Positions 9,064-18,362 of a stretch of DNA of 64,000 nucleotides are shown in pieces. The notes under the pieces were generated by a model. The model was not told where the DNA came from, ran no database searches, and was given only the letters and a program-made list of their open reading frames with translations. The number at the start of each line of letters is the position of its first letter. Within the stretch, counting starts at the first letter, position 1. This DNA comes from an uncultured Paracoccaceae bacterium (GTDB lineage Bacteria; Pseudomonadota; Alphaproteobacteria; Rhodobacterales; Rhodobacteraceae). Both the position numbers and the translations under genes were made by a program. Location of the stretch: contig CANMEQ010000003.1 in assembly GCA_947497065.1 (NCBI GenBank), positions 248,001 through 312,000 of the forward strand. Direction: 5' to 3'.

Positions 9064-10092
9064 ATGATTTTGGTTTTGGATACGATGTTGATGTCACCAT
9101 CTCTCGCCAATGCAAGCGAACTAGCCGTTAAAAGCGGCCGGTGTGTTGTGCACATTGGCTTGAACAAAACCGGCACAACCACGGTGCAAACGTGGCTTGA
9201 GCAAAATCGCGACCGACTGCGGGATCGTGGCGTGCACACCCCTGAAGTCCGATCATCTAAGGTCGACTTTCCGGTGTTACTGCACTTCTTGGGTATTTTG
9301 CCGTTCCAGTTGACCAACCACCTCGCCCCGCGCGGGCGGATCAGGCGGCGATTGAACCTTACGACCTTGCAAGACCAAAAAGAATTTTGCGACGCATGTA
9401 TCGCACAATTCGACAGCCAACTCGCAGATCAGACGGCAGAGCAAAACACAACGATTCTGTCGTCCGAAATGCTTGGTGGGTGGGTCAAAACCCAAGACCA
9501 AATCCGCGCATTGGACGAATGGTTGCACGCCCGGTTTGACCGTGTGGACTACCTTGTCTATCTGCGGAATCCCGCAGATTGGATTCTCAGCCGGTTCACT
9601 CAAAACGTCAAACATGGCGCGGCAGTCTCGCTTGATAGCTTCATCGAGCGAAACCGTCACGCCAAGCTCTTCGGGCTGCTGAACTTGTGGTCAGACACTT
9701 TGGGCGCAGATCGCGTCCAAATCCGGCTGTTCCAGCGAGATGAGTTGGTGAACAATGACATCGTTGACGACTTCTGCGCCGCAGTCGACATCGACGCCAC
9801 AGGAACAGCACCCGCCATCTCGGAAAACGTTGCACCCAGCGCACGCGAACTGCGCGCGATTTTGGTGCGCAACCGCCTCCGCAAAGCGCTGCGGCTGCAG
9901 CGACGCGAAAGCGGGACAAGGTTCAGCTGGCTGGCCAACGGCACAAAACTCACGCTGACGGCAGACCAAAGCGCACGGATTAACTCCATCAACGCCGAAG
10001 ATCTTGAAAAGATTCGGATCAAATATTTCCCCGAGCGCACGACTGTGTTCGCGGATCCACTCAATTCGCATATTGCAAGAAAGCAGGACTAA
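9064..10092 (+). CDS. Sulfotransferase-like protein inserted between sucC and sucD
   Basis: About 342 residues. The segment [22 protein letters not shown] near residue 30 resembles the 5'-phosphosulfate (PAPS) binding loop of sulfotransferases, and [17 protein letters not shown] near residue 165 resembles the 3'-phosphate-binding motif with RNP. It is therefore probably a PAPS-dependent sulfotransferase or a related glycan-modifying enzyme. The start is uncertain: ATG 9064, 9085 and 9091 are all in frame and none has a strong ribosome site. It ends 4 bases before sucD. It has no known link with the TCA cycle and is likely an insertion into the operon. Confidence 0.72.
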   Translation: MILVLDTMLMSPSLANASELAVKSGRCVVHIGLNKTGTTTVQTWLEQNRDRLRDRGVHTPEVRSSKVDFPVLLHFLGILPFQLTNHLAPRGRIRRRLNLTTLQDQKEFCDACIAQFDSQLADQTAEQNTTILSSEMLGGWVKTQDQIRALDEWLHARFDRVDYLVYLRNPADWILSRFTQNVKHGAAVSLDSFIERNRHAKLFGLLNLWSDTLGADRVQIRLFQRDELVNNDIVDDFCAAVDIDATGTAPAISENVAPSARELRAILVRNRLRKALRLQRRESGTRFSWLANGTKLTLTADQSARINSINAEDLEKIRIKYFPERTTVFADPLNSHIARKQD

Positions 10093-10096
10093 ACTC

Positions 10097-10978
10097 ATGG
10101 CAATCCTCATCGACGAAAACACCAAAGTCATCTGTCAGGGTCTGACCGGCTCGCAGGGGACATTCCACTCCGAACAAGCCATCGCTTACGGCACCAAAAT
10201 GGTGGGCGGCGTAACACCTGGCAAAGGCGGCTCCGAGCACCTCGGCCTGCCCGTGTTCAACTCTGTGCACGAAGCAAAGCACGTGACCGAGGCCAACGCC
10301 TCCGTCATCTACGTGCCTCCGCCCTTCGCGGCTGACTCCATCCTCGAAGCCATCGACGCTGAAATGGAACTGATCGTCTGCATCACCGAAGGCATCCCTG
10401 TGCTGGACATGATGCGCGTCAAACGCGCGTTGGAAAACTCTTCCTCCCGCCTGATCGGGCCAAACTGCCCCGGTCTGATCACGCCAGACGCTTGTAAAAT
10501 CGGCATCATGCCAGGCCACATCCACAAACGTGGTTCTGTTGGCGTTGTGTCCCGCTCCGGTACATTGACATACGAAGCCGTGAAACAGACGGCTGACGCG
10601 GGCCTCGGCCAATCCACAGCTGTGGGCATCGGCGGCGACCCGATCAAAGGCACTGAGCACATCGACATCTTGGACATGTTCCTCGATGACGACGAAACAC
10701 AGTCCATGATCATGATCGGCGAAATCGGTGGTTCCGCAGAAGAAGAAGCTGCCGAATTCTTGGCCGAGCAGAAGAAAAAAGGCCGTTGGAAACCAACAGC
10801 TGGCTTCATCGCGGGCCGCACCGCCCCTCCAGGCCGCCGCATGGGCCACGCCGGTGCGATCGTTGCAGGCGGCAAAGGTGACGCTGAATCCAAGATCGAA
10901 GCGATGAAATCCGCTGGTATCGTGGTTGCAGACAGCCCCGCCACACTTGGCGAAGCCGTGCTTAAGGCAATCGGTTAA
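10097..10978 (+). CDS. sucD: Succinyl-CoA synthetase alpha subunit
   Basis: A 293-residue protein starting [20 protein letters not shown], with the CoA-binding Rossmann fold in the first 125 residues ([22 protein letters not shown]). [10 protein letters not shown] lies near residue 118. The phosphorylated His is in [17 protein letters not shown] near residue 250. It carries the phosphohistidine intermediate of succinyl-CoA synthetase. Start 10097 is supported by AGGAC upstream and family length; it begins 4 bases after the sulfotransferase-like gene, so it may depend on that gene for translation. Confidence 0.97.
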   Translation: MAILIDENTKVICQGLTGSQGTFHSEQAIAYGTKMVGGVTPGKGGSEHLGLPVFNSVHEAKHVTEANASVIYVPPPFAADSILEAIDAEMELIVCITEGIPVLDMMRVKRALENSSSRLIGPNCPGLITPDACKIGIMPGHIHKRGSVGVVSRSGTLTYEAVKQTADAGLGQSTAVGIGGDPIKGTEHIDILDMFLDDDETQSMIMIGEIGGSAEEEAAEFLAEQKKKGRWKPTAGFIAGRTAPPGRRMGHAGAIVAGGKGDAESKIEAMKSAGIVVADSPATLGEAVLKAIG

Positions 10979-10986
10979 AAAAACCA

Positions 10987-11012
10987 TGAGGTGGGGGGCG
11001 CCCCCCACCTCA
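10987..11012. terminator. 26-bp perfect palindrome between sucD and sucA
   Basis: 10987-11012 is its own reverse complement: TGAGGTGGGGGGC followed by its mirror. As RNA it would fold into a very GC-rich hairpin, followed by AACCTTGTTC. It lies 8 bases after the sucD stop and 36 before sucA. It may be an intrinsic attenuator or an RNA-stability element setting the sucD:sucA ratio; the weak T-run argues against full termination. Confidence 0.55.
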
Positions 11013-11047
11013 ACCTTGTTCATCCCCACCCGACCAGTAGGTGACCC

Positions 11048-14005
11048 ATGACTGACCAATCCCCAAACGACGTCTTCCACGCCTCTTCCTTTATGCAAGG
11101 ACACAACGCGGAATATATCGAACAGCTTTATGCACGATATGCAGACAACCCGAACGCAGTCGACGAAAGTTGGCAGGCGTTTTTTAAGTCTTTGGGCGAT
11201 GCCCCTTCGGATGCGAAAGCCGAGGCCGCTGGCCCGTCTTGGGGTCGCACAGATTGGCCACCGGTCCCCAATGACGACCTGACACAGGCGCTCGACGGTC
11301 AATGGGCCGCCGAACCCGAAGCCGCTGGCAAAAAGATCAAAGACAAAGCCGCCGCCAAAGGTGTTGAGATTTCCGAAGAGCAGGTCCGCAACGCGGTCCT
11401 CGATTCCGTCCGCGCCCTGATGATCATCCGCGCCTACCGCATCCGCGGTCACTTGGTCGCTGACCTTGATCCACTCGGCATGCGCGATCAAACCCCTCAC
11501 CCAGAGCTTGATCCCGCCTCCTACGGCTTCACCGCCGCCGACATGGATCGCCCGATCTTCATCGACAACGTGCTGGGCCTCGAAGTCGCGACGATGAACG
11601 AAATCCTCGCGATCGTGAAACGCACCTACTGCGGCACCTTCGCCCTGCAATACATGCACATCTCCAACCCCGAAGAAGCGGGCTGGCTGAAAGAACGCAT
11701 CGAAGGCTTGGGCAAAGAAATCGCCTTCACCCAAAACGGCCGCAAAGCCATTTTGAACTCCTTGGTCGAGGCTGAAGGCTTCGAGAAATTCCTGCACGTC
11801 AAATACATGGGCACCAAACGGTTCGGCCTCGACGGCGGCGAAAGCCTGATCCCGGCCATGGAACAGATCATCAAACGCGGTGGTCAACTGGGCCTTGAAG
11901 ACATCGTCATCGGCATGCCGCACCGTGGCCGCCTGTCGGTTCTGGCCAACGTGATGGAAAAACCCTACCGCGCGATCTTCAACGAATTCCAAGGCGGGTC
12001 CTTTAAACCCGAAGACGTGGACGGCTCCGGCGATGTGAAATACCACCTCGGCGCCTCCTCCGATCGCGCCTTTGACGGCAACAAAGTCCACCTGTCGCTC
12101 ACAGCGAACCCCTCCCACCTCGAGGCTGTGAACCCTGTTGTCTTGGGCAAAATCCGCGCCAAACAAGACCAGACAAACGACACCGACCGCACAAAATCCA
12201 TGGCGATCTTGCTGCACGGTGATGCGGCCTTCGCAGGCCAAGGTGTTGTCGCCGAAGGCTTCGGCCTCTCCGGTCTGCGCGGCCACAAAACCGGTGGCAC
12301 GATGCACATCGTGGTCAACAACCAAATCGGTTTCACCACCGCGCCTCACTTCTCGCGCTCCTCGCCCTACCCAACAGACATCGCGCTGATGGTCGAAGCG
12401 CCCATCTTCCACGTCAATGGCGACGACCCAGAAGCCGTGGTGCACGCTGCCCGCGTCGCCACCGAATTCCGTCAGAAATTCCACAAAGACGTCGTCCTCG
12501 ACATCATCTGCTACCGCCGCTTTGGTCACAACGAAGGCGACGAGCCGATGTTCACCAACCCGGTGATGTACAAAAAGATCAAACAGCAGAAAACCACACT
12601 GACGCTCTACACCGATCGTCTGGTCAAAGACGGTTTGATCCCCGAAGGCGAAATCGAAGACATGAAGGCCGCCTTCCAGGCCAAATTGAATGCTGAGTTC
12701 GAAGCGGGCAAAGACTACAAACCCAACAAAGCCGACTGGCTTGATGGCAAATGGTCCCACCTCGACGCCAGCGACGAAAACTACCAGCGCGCCCAAACCG
12801 CGATCACCGAAGACACCTTCCAAGAGGTGGGTCGCGGCCTGTGCAAAGTGCCAGATGGTTTCCCGATGCACAAAACCGTTGGTCGTATTTTGGATGCGAA
12901 AACCAAAATGTTTGAAACCGGCGAAGGCTTTGATTGGGCCACCGGCGAAGCACTGGCCTTCGGCTCGCTCGTCACTGAAGGCTACCCTGTGCGCCTGTCC
13001 GGTCAGGATTCCACCCGCGGGACCTTCTCCCAGCGGCACTCCGGCATCGTGAACCAAGACACCGAAGAGCGGTACTACCCGCTCAACAACATCCGCGAAG
13101 GCCAATCCCGCTACGAAGTCATCGACAGCATGTTGTCCGAATACGCGGTGCTCGGGTTCGAATACGGCTACTCCCTGGCAGAGCCCAACGCGCTGACCCT
13201 CTGGGAAGCCCAGTTCGGCGATTTCGCCAACGGCGCACAGATCATGTTCGACCAGTTCATCAGCTCCGGTGAAAGCAAATGGCTGCGCATGTCCGGCCTC
13301 GTCTGCCTTCTGCCCCACGGCTACGAAGGCCAAGGCCCAGAGCACTCCTCCGCGCGTCTGGAACGTTTCCTCACCATGTGTGGTGGCGACAACTGGATCG
13401 TGGCGAACTGTACAACGCCTGCGAACTACTTCCACATCCTGCGCCGTCAGCTGCACCGCAGCTACCGCAAACCGCTGATCATGATGACGCCGAAATCCTT
13501 GCTGCGTCACAAATTGGCCGTCTCCAAAGCCGAAGACTTCCTCGAAGGCTCCTCCTTCCACCGCGTGCTGTGGGATGATGCCGAAAAGGGCAACTCGGAC
13601 ACCAAATTGGTCGCCGACAGCAAAATCAAACGTGTCGTCATGTGCTCCGGCAAGGTCTACTACGACCTGCTCGAAGAACGCGACGCGCGCGGCATCAACG
13701 ATGTCTACATCATGCGCTTCGAACAGTTCTACCCGTTCCCGGCCCAGTCTGCGGTCAAAGAACTCGAACGGTTCAAGAACGCCGAAATGGTCTGGTGTCA
13801 GGAAGAGCCCAAAAACCAAGGTGCTTGGTCGTTCATCGAACCCAACATCGAATGGGTTCTGACCCGCATCAAAGCCAAACACACACGCCCTGTTTACGCA
13901 GGTCGCGCGGCCTCCGCCTCTCCGGCAACCGGCCTCGCCTCTCAACACAAAGCCCAGCAAACCGCGCTCGTGAACGACGCGCTTACACTTGAAGGATCGA
14001 AATAA
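11048..14005 (+). CDS. sucA: 2-oxoglutarate dehydrogenase E1 component
   Basis: A 985-residue thiamine diphosphate enzyme decarboxylating 2-oxoglutarate and succinylating the E2 lipoyl group. The N-terminal [20 protein letters not shown] segment is the E2-binding motif of OdhA/SucA proteins. [19 protein letters not shown] lies near residue 290. The ThDP/Mg site runs from [16 protein letters not shown] near residue 393 to NNQIGFTT near 425. [22 protein letters not shown] lies near residue 755. Its TAA overlaps the sucB ATG by one base (TAATG), so the two are coupled. Confidence 0.97.
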   Translation: MTDQSPNDVFHASSFMQGHNAEYIEQLYARYADNPNAVDESWQAFFKSLGDAPSDAKAEAAGPSWGRTDWPPVPNDDLTQALDGQWAAEPEAAGKKIKDKAAAKGVEISEEQVRNAVLDSVRALMIIRAYRIRGHLVADLDPLGMRDQTPHPELDPASYGFTAADMDRPIFIDNVLGLEVATMNEILAIVKRTYCGTFALQYMHISNPEEAGWLKERIEGLGKEIAFTQNGRKAILNSLVEAEGFEKFLHVKYMGTKRFGLDGGESLIPAMEQIIKRGGQLGLEDIVIGMPHRGRLSVLANVMEKPYRAIFNEFQGGSFKPEDVDGSGDVKYHLGASSDRAFDGNKVHLSLTANPSHLEAVNPVVLGKIRAKQDQTNDTDRTKSMAILLHGDAAFAGQGVVAEGFGLSGLRGHKTGGTMHIVVNNQIGFTTAPHFSRSSPYPTDIALMVEAPIFHVNGDDPEAVVHAARVATEFRQKFHKDVVLDIICYRRFGHNEGDEPMFTNPVMYKKIKQQKTTLTLYTDRLVKDGLIPEGEIEDMKAAFQAKLNAEFEAGKDYKPNKADWLDGKWSHLDASDENYQRAQTAITEDTFQEVGRGLCKVPDGFPMHKTVGRILDAKTKMFETGEGFDWATGEALAFGSLVTEGYPVRLSGQDSTRGTFSQRHSGIVNQDTEERYYPLNNIREGQSRYEVIDSMLSEYAVLGFEYGYSLAEPNALTLWEAQFGDFANGAQIMFDQFISSGESKWLRMSGLVCLLPHGYEGQGPEHSSARLERFLTMCGGDNWIVANCTTPANYFHILRRQLHRSYRKPLIMMTPKSLLRHKLAVSKAEDFLEGSSFHRVLWDDAEKGNSDTKLVADSKIKRVVMCSGKVYYDLLEERDARGINDVYIMRFEQFYPFPAQSAVKELERFKNAEMVWCQEEPKNQGAWSFIEPNIEWVLTRIKAKHTRPVYAGRAASASPATGLASQHKAQQTALVNDALTLEGSK

Positions 14006-15495
14006 TGACCGAAGTTCGCGTCCCAACCCTTGGTGAATCCGTATCCGAGGCCACCGTCGCCACATGGTTCAAAAAACCGGGCGATACCGTCGCACAAGAC
14101 GAAATGCTGTGTGAGCTGGAAACAGACAAAGTCACCGTCGAGGTGCCTGCACCCGCCGCTGGCACCCTGTCCGAAATCGTGGCCGCCGAAGGCGACACCG
14201 TCGGCGTAGATGCCCTGCTCGCGCAGATCTCCGAAGGTGGCGAAGCCGCAGCGGCCCCCGCGAAATCCGAGGCCAAAGCCGAAGCAGCACCCGCCGCAAG
14301 CTCCGGCGAAGAGATGGACATCATGGTCCCGACCTTGGGCGAATCCGTGACCGAGGCAACCGTCTCCACATGGTTCAAAAAACCGGGCGAAGCCTTCGCC
14401 GCAGACGAAATGCTCTGCGAACTTGAAACAGACAAAGTCTCTGTCGAAGTGCCCGCGCCCGCCGCTGGCGTCATGACATCTGTGCTGGCCGAAGAAGGCG
14501 CCACAGTTGAAGCAGGCGGCAAACTGGCCATCATGTCCACCGACGCGACAGCCCCAGCCGCCGCAGTCACCGGCACACCAGAAACCACCACAGCTCCAGC
14601 GGCCCAAGGCGGCAAAGACGTGGAAGACGCGCCATCCGCCAAAAAGCTGATGGCCGAAAACAACCTGTCCGGCGTGACCGGCACCGGCAAAGATGGCCGC
14701 GTCATGAAAGAAGACGTGCTCAAAGCCATGGCCGCCCCTGCTGCTGCACCTGCCGCCGCTGCGGCCCCACGTGCCCCCGTGGCCGCCGATCAGGCCGCCC
14801 GCGAAGAGCGCGTGAAAATGACACGTCTGCGCCAGACCATCGCGAAGCGTCTCAAAGACTCTCAGAACACCGCTGCCATGCTCACCACCTACAACGAGGT
14901 CGACATGACCGAGGTGATGGCCCTGCGCAACGAATACAAAGACCTGTTCTTGAAAAAGCACGGCGTCAAACTGGGCTTCATGTCCTTCTTCACCAAGGCC
15001 TGTATCCACGCCCTGAAAGAAGTGCCTGAAGTGAACGCTGAAATCGACGGCACAGACATCGTTTACAAAAACTACGTCAACATGGGCATCGCGGCAGGTA
15101 CGCCAACAGGCCTCGTCGTTCCGGTTCTCAACGACACCGACCAGATGTCCTTTGCTGAAATCGAAAAAGCGATCGCTGAAAAAGGCAAAAAAGCCCGCGA
15201 CGGCAAACTGTCCATGGCGGAAATGCAGGGCGGCACATTCACCATCTCCAACGGCGGTGTCTACGGCTCCCTCATGTCCTCCCCGATCCTGAACCCACCG
15301 CAGTCCGGCATCTTGGGCATGCACAAAATTCAGGACCGTCCAATGGCGATCAATGGTCAAGTCGTGATCCGTCCGATGATGTATCTGGCCCTGTCCTACG
15401 ATCACCGCATCGTAGACGGCAAAGGCGCGGTAACCTTCCTCGTGCGCGTCAAAGAAGCGCTGGAAGACCCACGCCGCCTGCTGATGGACCTGTAA
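14005..15495 (+). CDS. sucB: Dihydrolipoyllysine succinyltransferase E2 with two lipoyl domains
   Basis: A 496-residue E2 component of the 2-oxoglutarate dehydrogenase complex. Two tandem lipoyl domains (about residues 1-78 and 106-182) each carry the lipoylated Lys in CELETDKV; over 48 aligned residues they differ at 7. Ala/Pro-rich linkers follow. The peripheral subunit-binding domain is near residues 208-245 ([13 protein letters not shown]), and the acyltransferase domain ends with the catalytic [15 protein letters not shown]. Most SucB proteins have one lipoyl domain; two is, from my knowledge of the group, usual in Rhodobacterales. Confidence 0.96.
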   Translation: MTEVRVPTLGESVSEATVATWFKKPGDTVAQDEMLCELETDKVTVEVPAPAAGTLSEIVAAEGDTVGVDALLAQISEGGEAAAAPAKSEAKAEAAPAASSGEEMDIMVPTLGESVTEATVSTWFKKPGEAFAADEMLCELETDKVSVEVPAPAAGVMTSVLAEEGATVEAGGKLAIMSTDATAPAAAVTGTPETTTAPAAQGGKDVEDAPSAKKLMAENNLSGVTGTGKDGRVMKEDVLKAMAAPAAAPAAAAAPRAPVAADQAAREERVKMTRLRQTIAKRLKDSQNTAAMLTTYNEVDMTEVMALRNEYKDLFLKKHGVKLGFMSFFTKACIHALKEVPEVNAEIDGTDIVYKNYVNMGIAAGTPTGLVVPVLNDTDQMSFAEIEKAIAEKGKKARDGKLSMAEMQGGTFTISNGGVYGSLMSSPILNPPQSGILGMHKIQDRPMAINGQVVIRPMMYLALSYDHRIVDGKGAVTFLVRVKEALEDPRRLLMDL

Positions 15496-15865
15496 GGAGT
15501 AAAGAGATGAACAAAGCCTTTAAATCTCTCATCCTATGCAGCGCAATTACACTTTCAGCCTGCAGCACCTCGTCTAGTCGCATTCAGGATGTTCAAGTTG
15601 GCGAATTCACAGTGCGAGAGGTCCCCGTTGGCGGGTCCTCCAGCACTCCATCAGAGCTAGGCCGCGATTCACTTTTTGTGATCTCACCTGTTGCAAGCCG
15701 TTCAATCGAGCAGCGTATTTCTATTGTCGAGCAATACCTCGCTATTGAAGGCAGGTGCCAACTTGGCACAACGGATCATTCTATCTTGGATCGATTGAGC
15801 CGTGGCGCAGATGGCGATGGCAATCGCGTTCTGATGGCTCCGGTAAAGTGCTAGTGGACCTGTAA
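15485..15865 (+). repeat. 11-bp direct repeat of the sucB 3' end flanking an inserted gene
   Basis: TGGACCTGTAA occurs at 15485-15495 as the last codons and stop of sucB, and exactly again at 15855-15865, immediately after the stop of the lipoprotein gene. The second copy is followed by AGACCG, the first by GGAGT. The layout looks like an insertion event that duplicated the sucB tail. Confidence 0.6.
15507..15854 (+). CDS. Small lipoprotein, accessory gene in suc operon
   Basis: A 115-residue protein starting MNKAFKSLILCSAITLSACS, a lipoprotein signal with lipobox LSAC at residues 16-19. The mature chain is polar and ends CQLGTTDHSILDRLSRGADG...VKC. AAGGAG is 12 bases upstream, sharing the sucB end. 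No family is recognised. It is less GC-rich than its neighbours and is bracketed by an 11-bp duplication of the sucB 3' end, which points to recent insertion into the sucB-MAPEG-lpd interval. Confidence 0.75.
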   Translation: MNKAFKSLILCSAITLSACSTSSSRIQDVQVGEFTVREVPVGGSSSTPSELGRDSLFVISPVASRSIEQRISIVEQYLAIEGRCQLGTTDHSILDRLSRGADGDGNRVLMAPVKC

Positions 15866-15871
15866 AGACCG

Positions 15872-16318
15872 ATGCGCTCAAAGCCTCGCGAACCATTTAA
15901 TATCTCAGAACCGGGGCGAAATTATCGTCCCGGCTTCTGGTCTAAATTATGTGGAATGCGCTGCCCTGAGTGTAACGTGCTCCAACCGACATCATTGCTC
16001 TGTCGAACCAATCCACACCGGGGCTGGAACAAATATGACTTTGTTCAATGCAGCAACTGCAGCGCCCTACTATTTCTCCCCGGCACGAGCAGAAACCGCC
16101 GTTTCTTCTTAGTAATAGTTCCCACGAGCTTAGCCATAATCATTTCAATGAGCTTTCTGTTTAAGATGCTGAGTTGGGAAGTTTCATCAGGGCCGAATTC
16201 GGGCGAACCAACCTTCGGCGGTTTCATTCTTTTGGTCACTGTTCTCTTCTTAACGATTAGTGCGATTTCCGGACGGCTAGAGAAAATTTCTACTGCGGAG
16301 CAAGGAGACGCAGATTGA
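15872..16318 (+). CDS. Zinc-ribbon membrane protein, accessory
   Basis: A 148-residue protein. Residues 28-64 hold paired cysteines CPEC and CSNC about 28 residues apart (MRCPECNVLQPTSL...VQCSNCSALLFL), a likely zinc ribbon. Two hydrophobic segments follow at about 80-100 and 116-135. The 20 N-terminal residues are basic and polar. The base composition is more AT-rich than that of sucB or MAPEG. No function is recognised. It ends 1 base before the MAPEG start. With the preceding lipoprotein it probably forms an inserted pair. Confidence 0.68.
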   Translation: MRSKPREPFNISEPGRNYRPGFWSKLCGMRCPECNVLQPTSLLCRTNPHRGWNKYDFVQCSNCSALLFLPGTSRNRRFFLVIVPTSLAIIISMSFLFKMLSWEVSSGPNSGEPTFGGFILLVTVLFLTISAISGRLEKISTAEQGDAD

Positions 16319-16319
16319 C

Positions 16320-16715
16320 ATGACCCCCGAGCTCACAGCCCTCGCCCTCGCTGGCCTTCTGCAAGCCGTGCAATTCGGCCTCTACGCCCTGCGCGCCAAT
16401 CTCGACGTTGGCCCCGGCTACACCATGTCCGCCCGCGACCGCGCCCCGTCGCGTGAGCTGTCCCAACTGGCGGGCCGCCTGCAACGGGCGCTGAACAACC
16501 ACTTCGAAGGGCTGATCCTCTTCACCCTCGCCGTGGTCGTCGTCACCCTCTCCGACCAATCCACCACCTTCACCGCCACCTGCGCCTACATCTACCTGAT
16601 CGCGCGCGTGGCCTATGTCCCCGCCTATGCCTTTGGCTGGCGTCCGGGGCGCTCTCTCATCTGGTTCGCGGGTTTTGCTGCGACCCTCCTCATGATAATT
16701 TCAACCCTGATCTAG
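16320..16715 (+). CDS. MAPEG family membrane protein
   Basis: A 131-residue protein with four hydrophobic segments, the MAPEG topology (membrane-associated eicosanoid and glutathione metabolism proteins). RAxxNHFEGLILFTLAVV near residue 58 is the family signature with Asn, His and Glu, and ARVAYVPAYAFG lies near residue 98. Family members are often glutathione-dependent, but this subgroup is uncharacterised. It sits between sucB and lpd. CAAGGAGA precedes the start. Confidence 0.87.
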   Translation: MTPELTALALAGLLQAVQFGLYALRANLDVGPGYTMSARDRAPSRELSQLAGRLQRALNNHFEGLILFTLAVVVVTLSDQSTTFTATCAYIYLIARVAYVPAYAFGWRPGRSLIWFAGFAATLLMIISTLI

Positions 16716-16723
16716 CCGCACCA

Positions 16724-16766
16724 GTGTACATACAAGTTGTGTACACCCCGTGTACGCGCTGTGTAC
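16724..16766. repeat. Four GTGTAC repeats upstream of lpd
   Basis: GTGTAC occurs at 16724-16729, 16739-16744, 16750-16755 and 16761-16766. The last three are spaced 11 bp start to start, about one helical turn. They end 24 bases before the lpd ATG. They could be a multi-site operator or a promoter-region repeat; no binding protein is identified. Confidence 0.55.
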
Positions 16767-16790
16767 GGCAAAAACCCAAAGGAAACTCCC

Positions 16791-18179
16791 ATGGCAAACT
16801 ACGACGTTATCATCATCGGATCCGGCCCAGGTGGCTATGTCAGCGCCATCCGCTGCGCCCAGTTGGGCCTCAAAACAGCCATCGTCGAAGGCCGCGAAAC
16901 GCTCGGCGGCACCTGCCTGAACGTGGGCTGCATCCCGTCCAAGGCCTTGCTGCACGCCTCCCACATGCTGCACGAAGCCGAACACAATTTCGCGGCGATG
17001 GGCCTCAAGGGTAAAACCCAATCCGTCGATTGGAAACAGATGCTCTCCTACAAATCCGACACCATCGGAACCAACACCAAAGGTGTTGAATTCCTTATGA
17101 AAAAGAACAAAATCGACTGGTTGAAAGGCTGGGGCTCTATCCCGGCTGCGGGCAAGGTCAAAGTCGGCGACGATGTGCATGAGACCAAAAACATCATCAT
17201 CGCATCCGGCTCCGAAGTCTCCTCCCTGCCGGGCGTCGAGATCGATGAAAAGGTCGTCGTGTCCTCCACCGGCGCGCTGGAATTGTCCAAGGTTCCCAAC
17301 AAGATGGTCGTGATCGGCGCTGGCGTCATCGGCCTCGAATTAGGCTCCGTCTATTCCCGTCTGGGCGCCGAGGTTGAGGTCATCGAATTCGCCGACACCG
17401 TCACCCCCGGCATGGACGCAGAAGTGCAACGCACATTCCAAAAACTGCTGACCAAACAAGGCCTTAGCTTCACAATGGGCGCCGCTGTGCAATCTGTTGA
17501 GGTCAAAGGCAAAAAGGCCACCGTCACCTATAAATCGCGCAAAGACGACAGCGAAAGCACCGTCGAAGCAGACACCGTACTGGTCGCCACAGGCCGCCGC
17601 CCCTACACCGATGGGCTGGGCCTCGAAGCCTTGGGCGTCGAGATGTCCGAGCGCGGCCAGATCAAAACCGATGGCCACTACAAAACCAACATCGACGGCA
17701 TCTATGCCATCGGCGATTGCATCGACGGCCCGATGCTGGCTCACAAAGCCGAAGACGAAGGAATGGCCTGCGCCGAAGGTCTCGCGGGTCAGAAACCACA
17801 TGTTAACTATGACGTGATACCAGGGGTCATCTACACCCACCCCGAGGTTGCAAACGTCGGCAAAACCGAAGAACAGCTCAAATCCGAAGGCCGCGACTAC
17901 AAAGTCGGGAAATTCTCCTTCATGGGCAACGGCCGCGCCAAAGCGAACTTTGCAGCAGACGGTTTCGTGAAAATCATCGCCGACAAGGCGACTGACCGTA
18001 TCTTGGGCGCGCATATCATTGGCCCAGCAGCCGGTGACCTGATCCACGAAATCTGCGTCGCCATGGAATTTGGTGCCGCAGCCGAAGATCTGGCCCGCAC
18101 CTGCCACGCGCACCCGACCTACTCCGAAGCGGTCCGCGAAGCCGCACTGGCCTGTGGCGACGGTGCAATCCACGCGTGA
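16791..18179 (+). CDS. lpd: Dihydrolipoyl dehydrogenase (E3)
   Basis: A 462-residue FAD/NAD-linked disulfide oxidoreductase that reoxidises the lipoyl groups of the 2-oxoglutarate dehydrogenase complex. It has the FAD motif [15 protein letters not shown], the redox disulfide [13 protein letters not shown] near residues 38-50, the NAD motif [20 protein letters not shown] near residue 172, and the C-terminal catalytic HAHPTYSEA. Start 16791 has AAAGGA 7 bases before it; an 18-residue upstream extension runs through the GTGTAC repeats and was rejected. A terminator follows at 18231. Confidence 0.97.
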   Translation: MANYDVIIIGSGPGGYVSAIRCAQLGLKTAIVEGRETLGGTCLNVGCIPSKALLHASHMLHEAEHNFAAMGLKGKTQSVDWKQMLSYKSDTIGTNTKGVEFLMKKNKIDWLKGWGSIPAAGKVKVGDDVHETKNIIIASGSEVSSLPGVEIDEKVVVSSTGALELSKVPNKMVVIGAGVIGLELGSVYSRLGAEVEVIEFADTVTPGMDAEVQRTFQKLLTKQGLSFTMGAAVQSVEVKGKKATVTYKSRKDDSESTVEADTVLVATGRRPYTDGLGLEALGVEMSERGQIKTDGHYKTNIDGIYAIGDCIDGPMLAHKAEDEGMACAEGLAGQKPHVNYDVIPGVIYTHPEVANVGKTEEQLKSEGRDYKVGKFSFMGNGRAKANFAADGFVKIIADKATDRILGAHIIGPAAGDLIHEICVAMEFGAAAEDLARTCHAHPTYSEAVREAALACGDGAIHA

Positions 18180-18230
18180 TCGCATTAACATTTCGTTAAC
18201 CATAAAGGTCAGCGAAGGTCATATAAATAA

Positions 18231-18260
18231 GGGGCGGCACCAATTGGGCCGCCCCTTTTT
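18231..18260 (+). terminator. Rho-independent terminator after lpd
   Basis: An 8-bp GC stem (GGGGCGGC at 18231-18238 with GCCGCCCC at 18248-18255) with a 9-base loop is followed by five T. It closes the suc/lpd transcription block. Confidence 0.92.
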
Positions 18261-18362
18261 GATGTCGCCGAATGGTCGCGGCTTCGACCGTTCCGCGCCA
18301 CATCTTTGCCGTAACCGCCCACTAAACCCTAAGGCGATTACTGTAAAAATAGGTTTATTCCC

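Noticed and set aside
10061-14065. A 1334-codon open frame antisense to sucD and sucA
   Set aside because: It mirrors two highly conserved enzymes; its composition (Phe/Val/Asp/His-rich) is what the reverse complement of GC-biased coding DNA gives, and it shows no domain.
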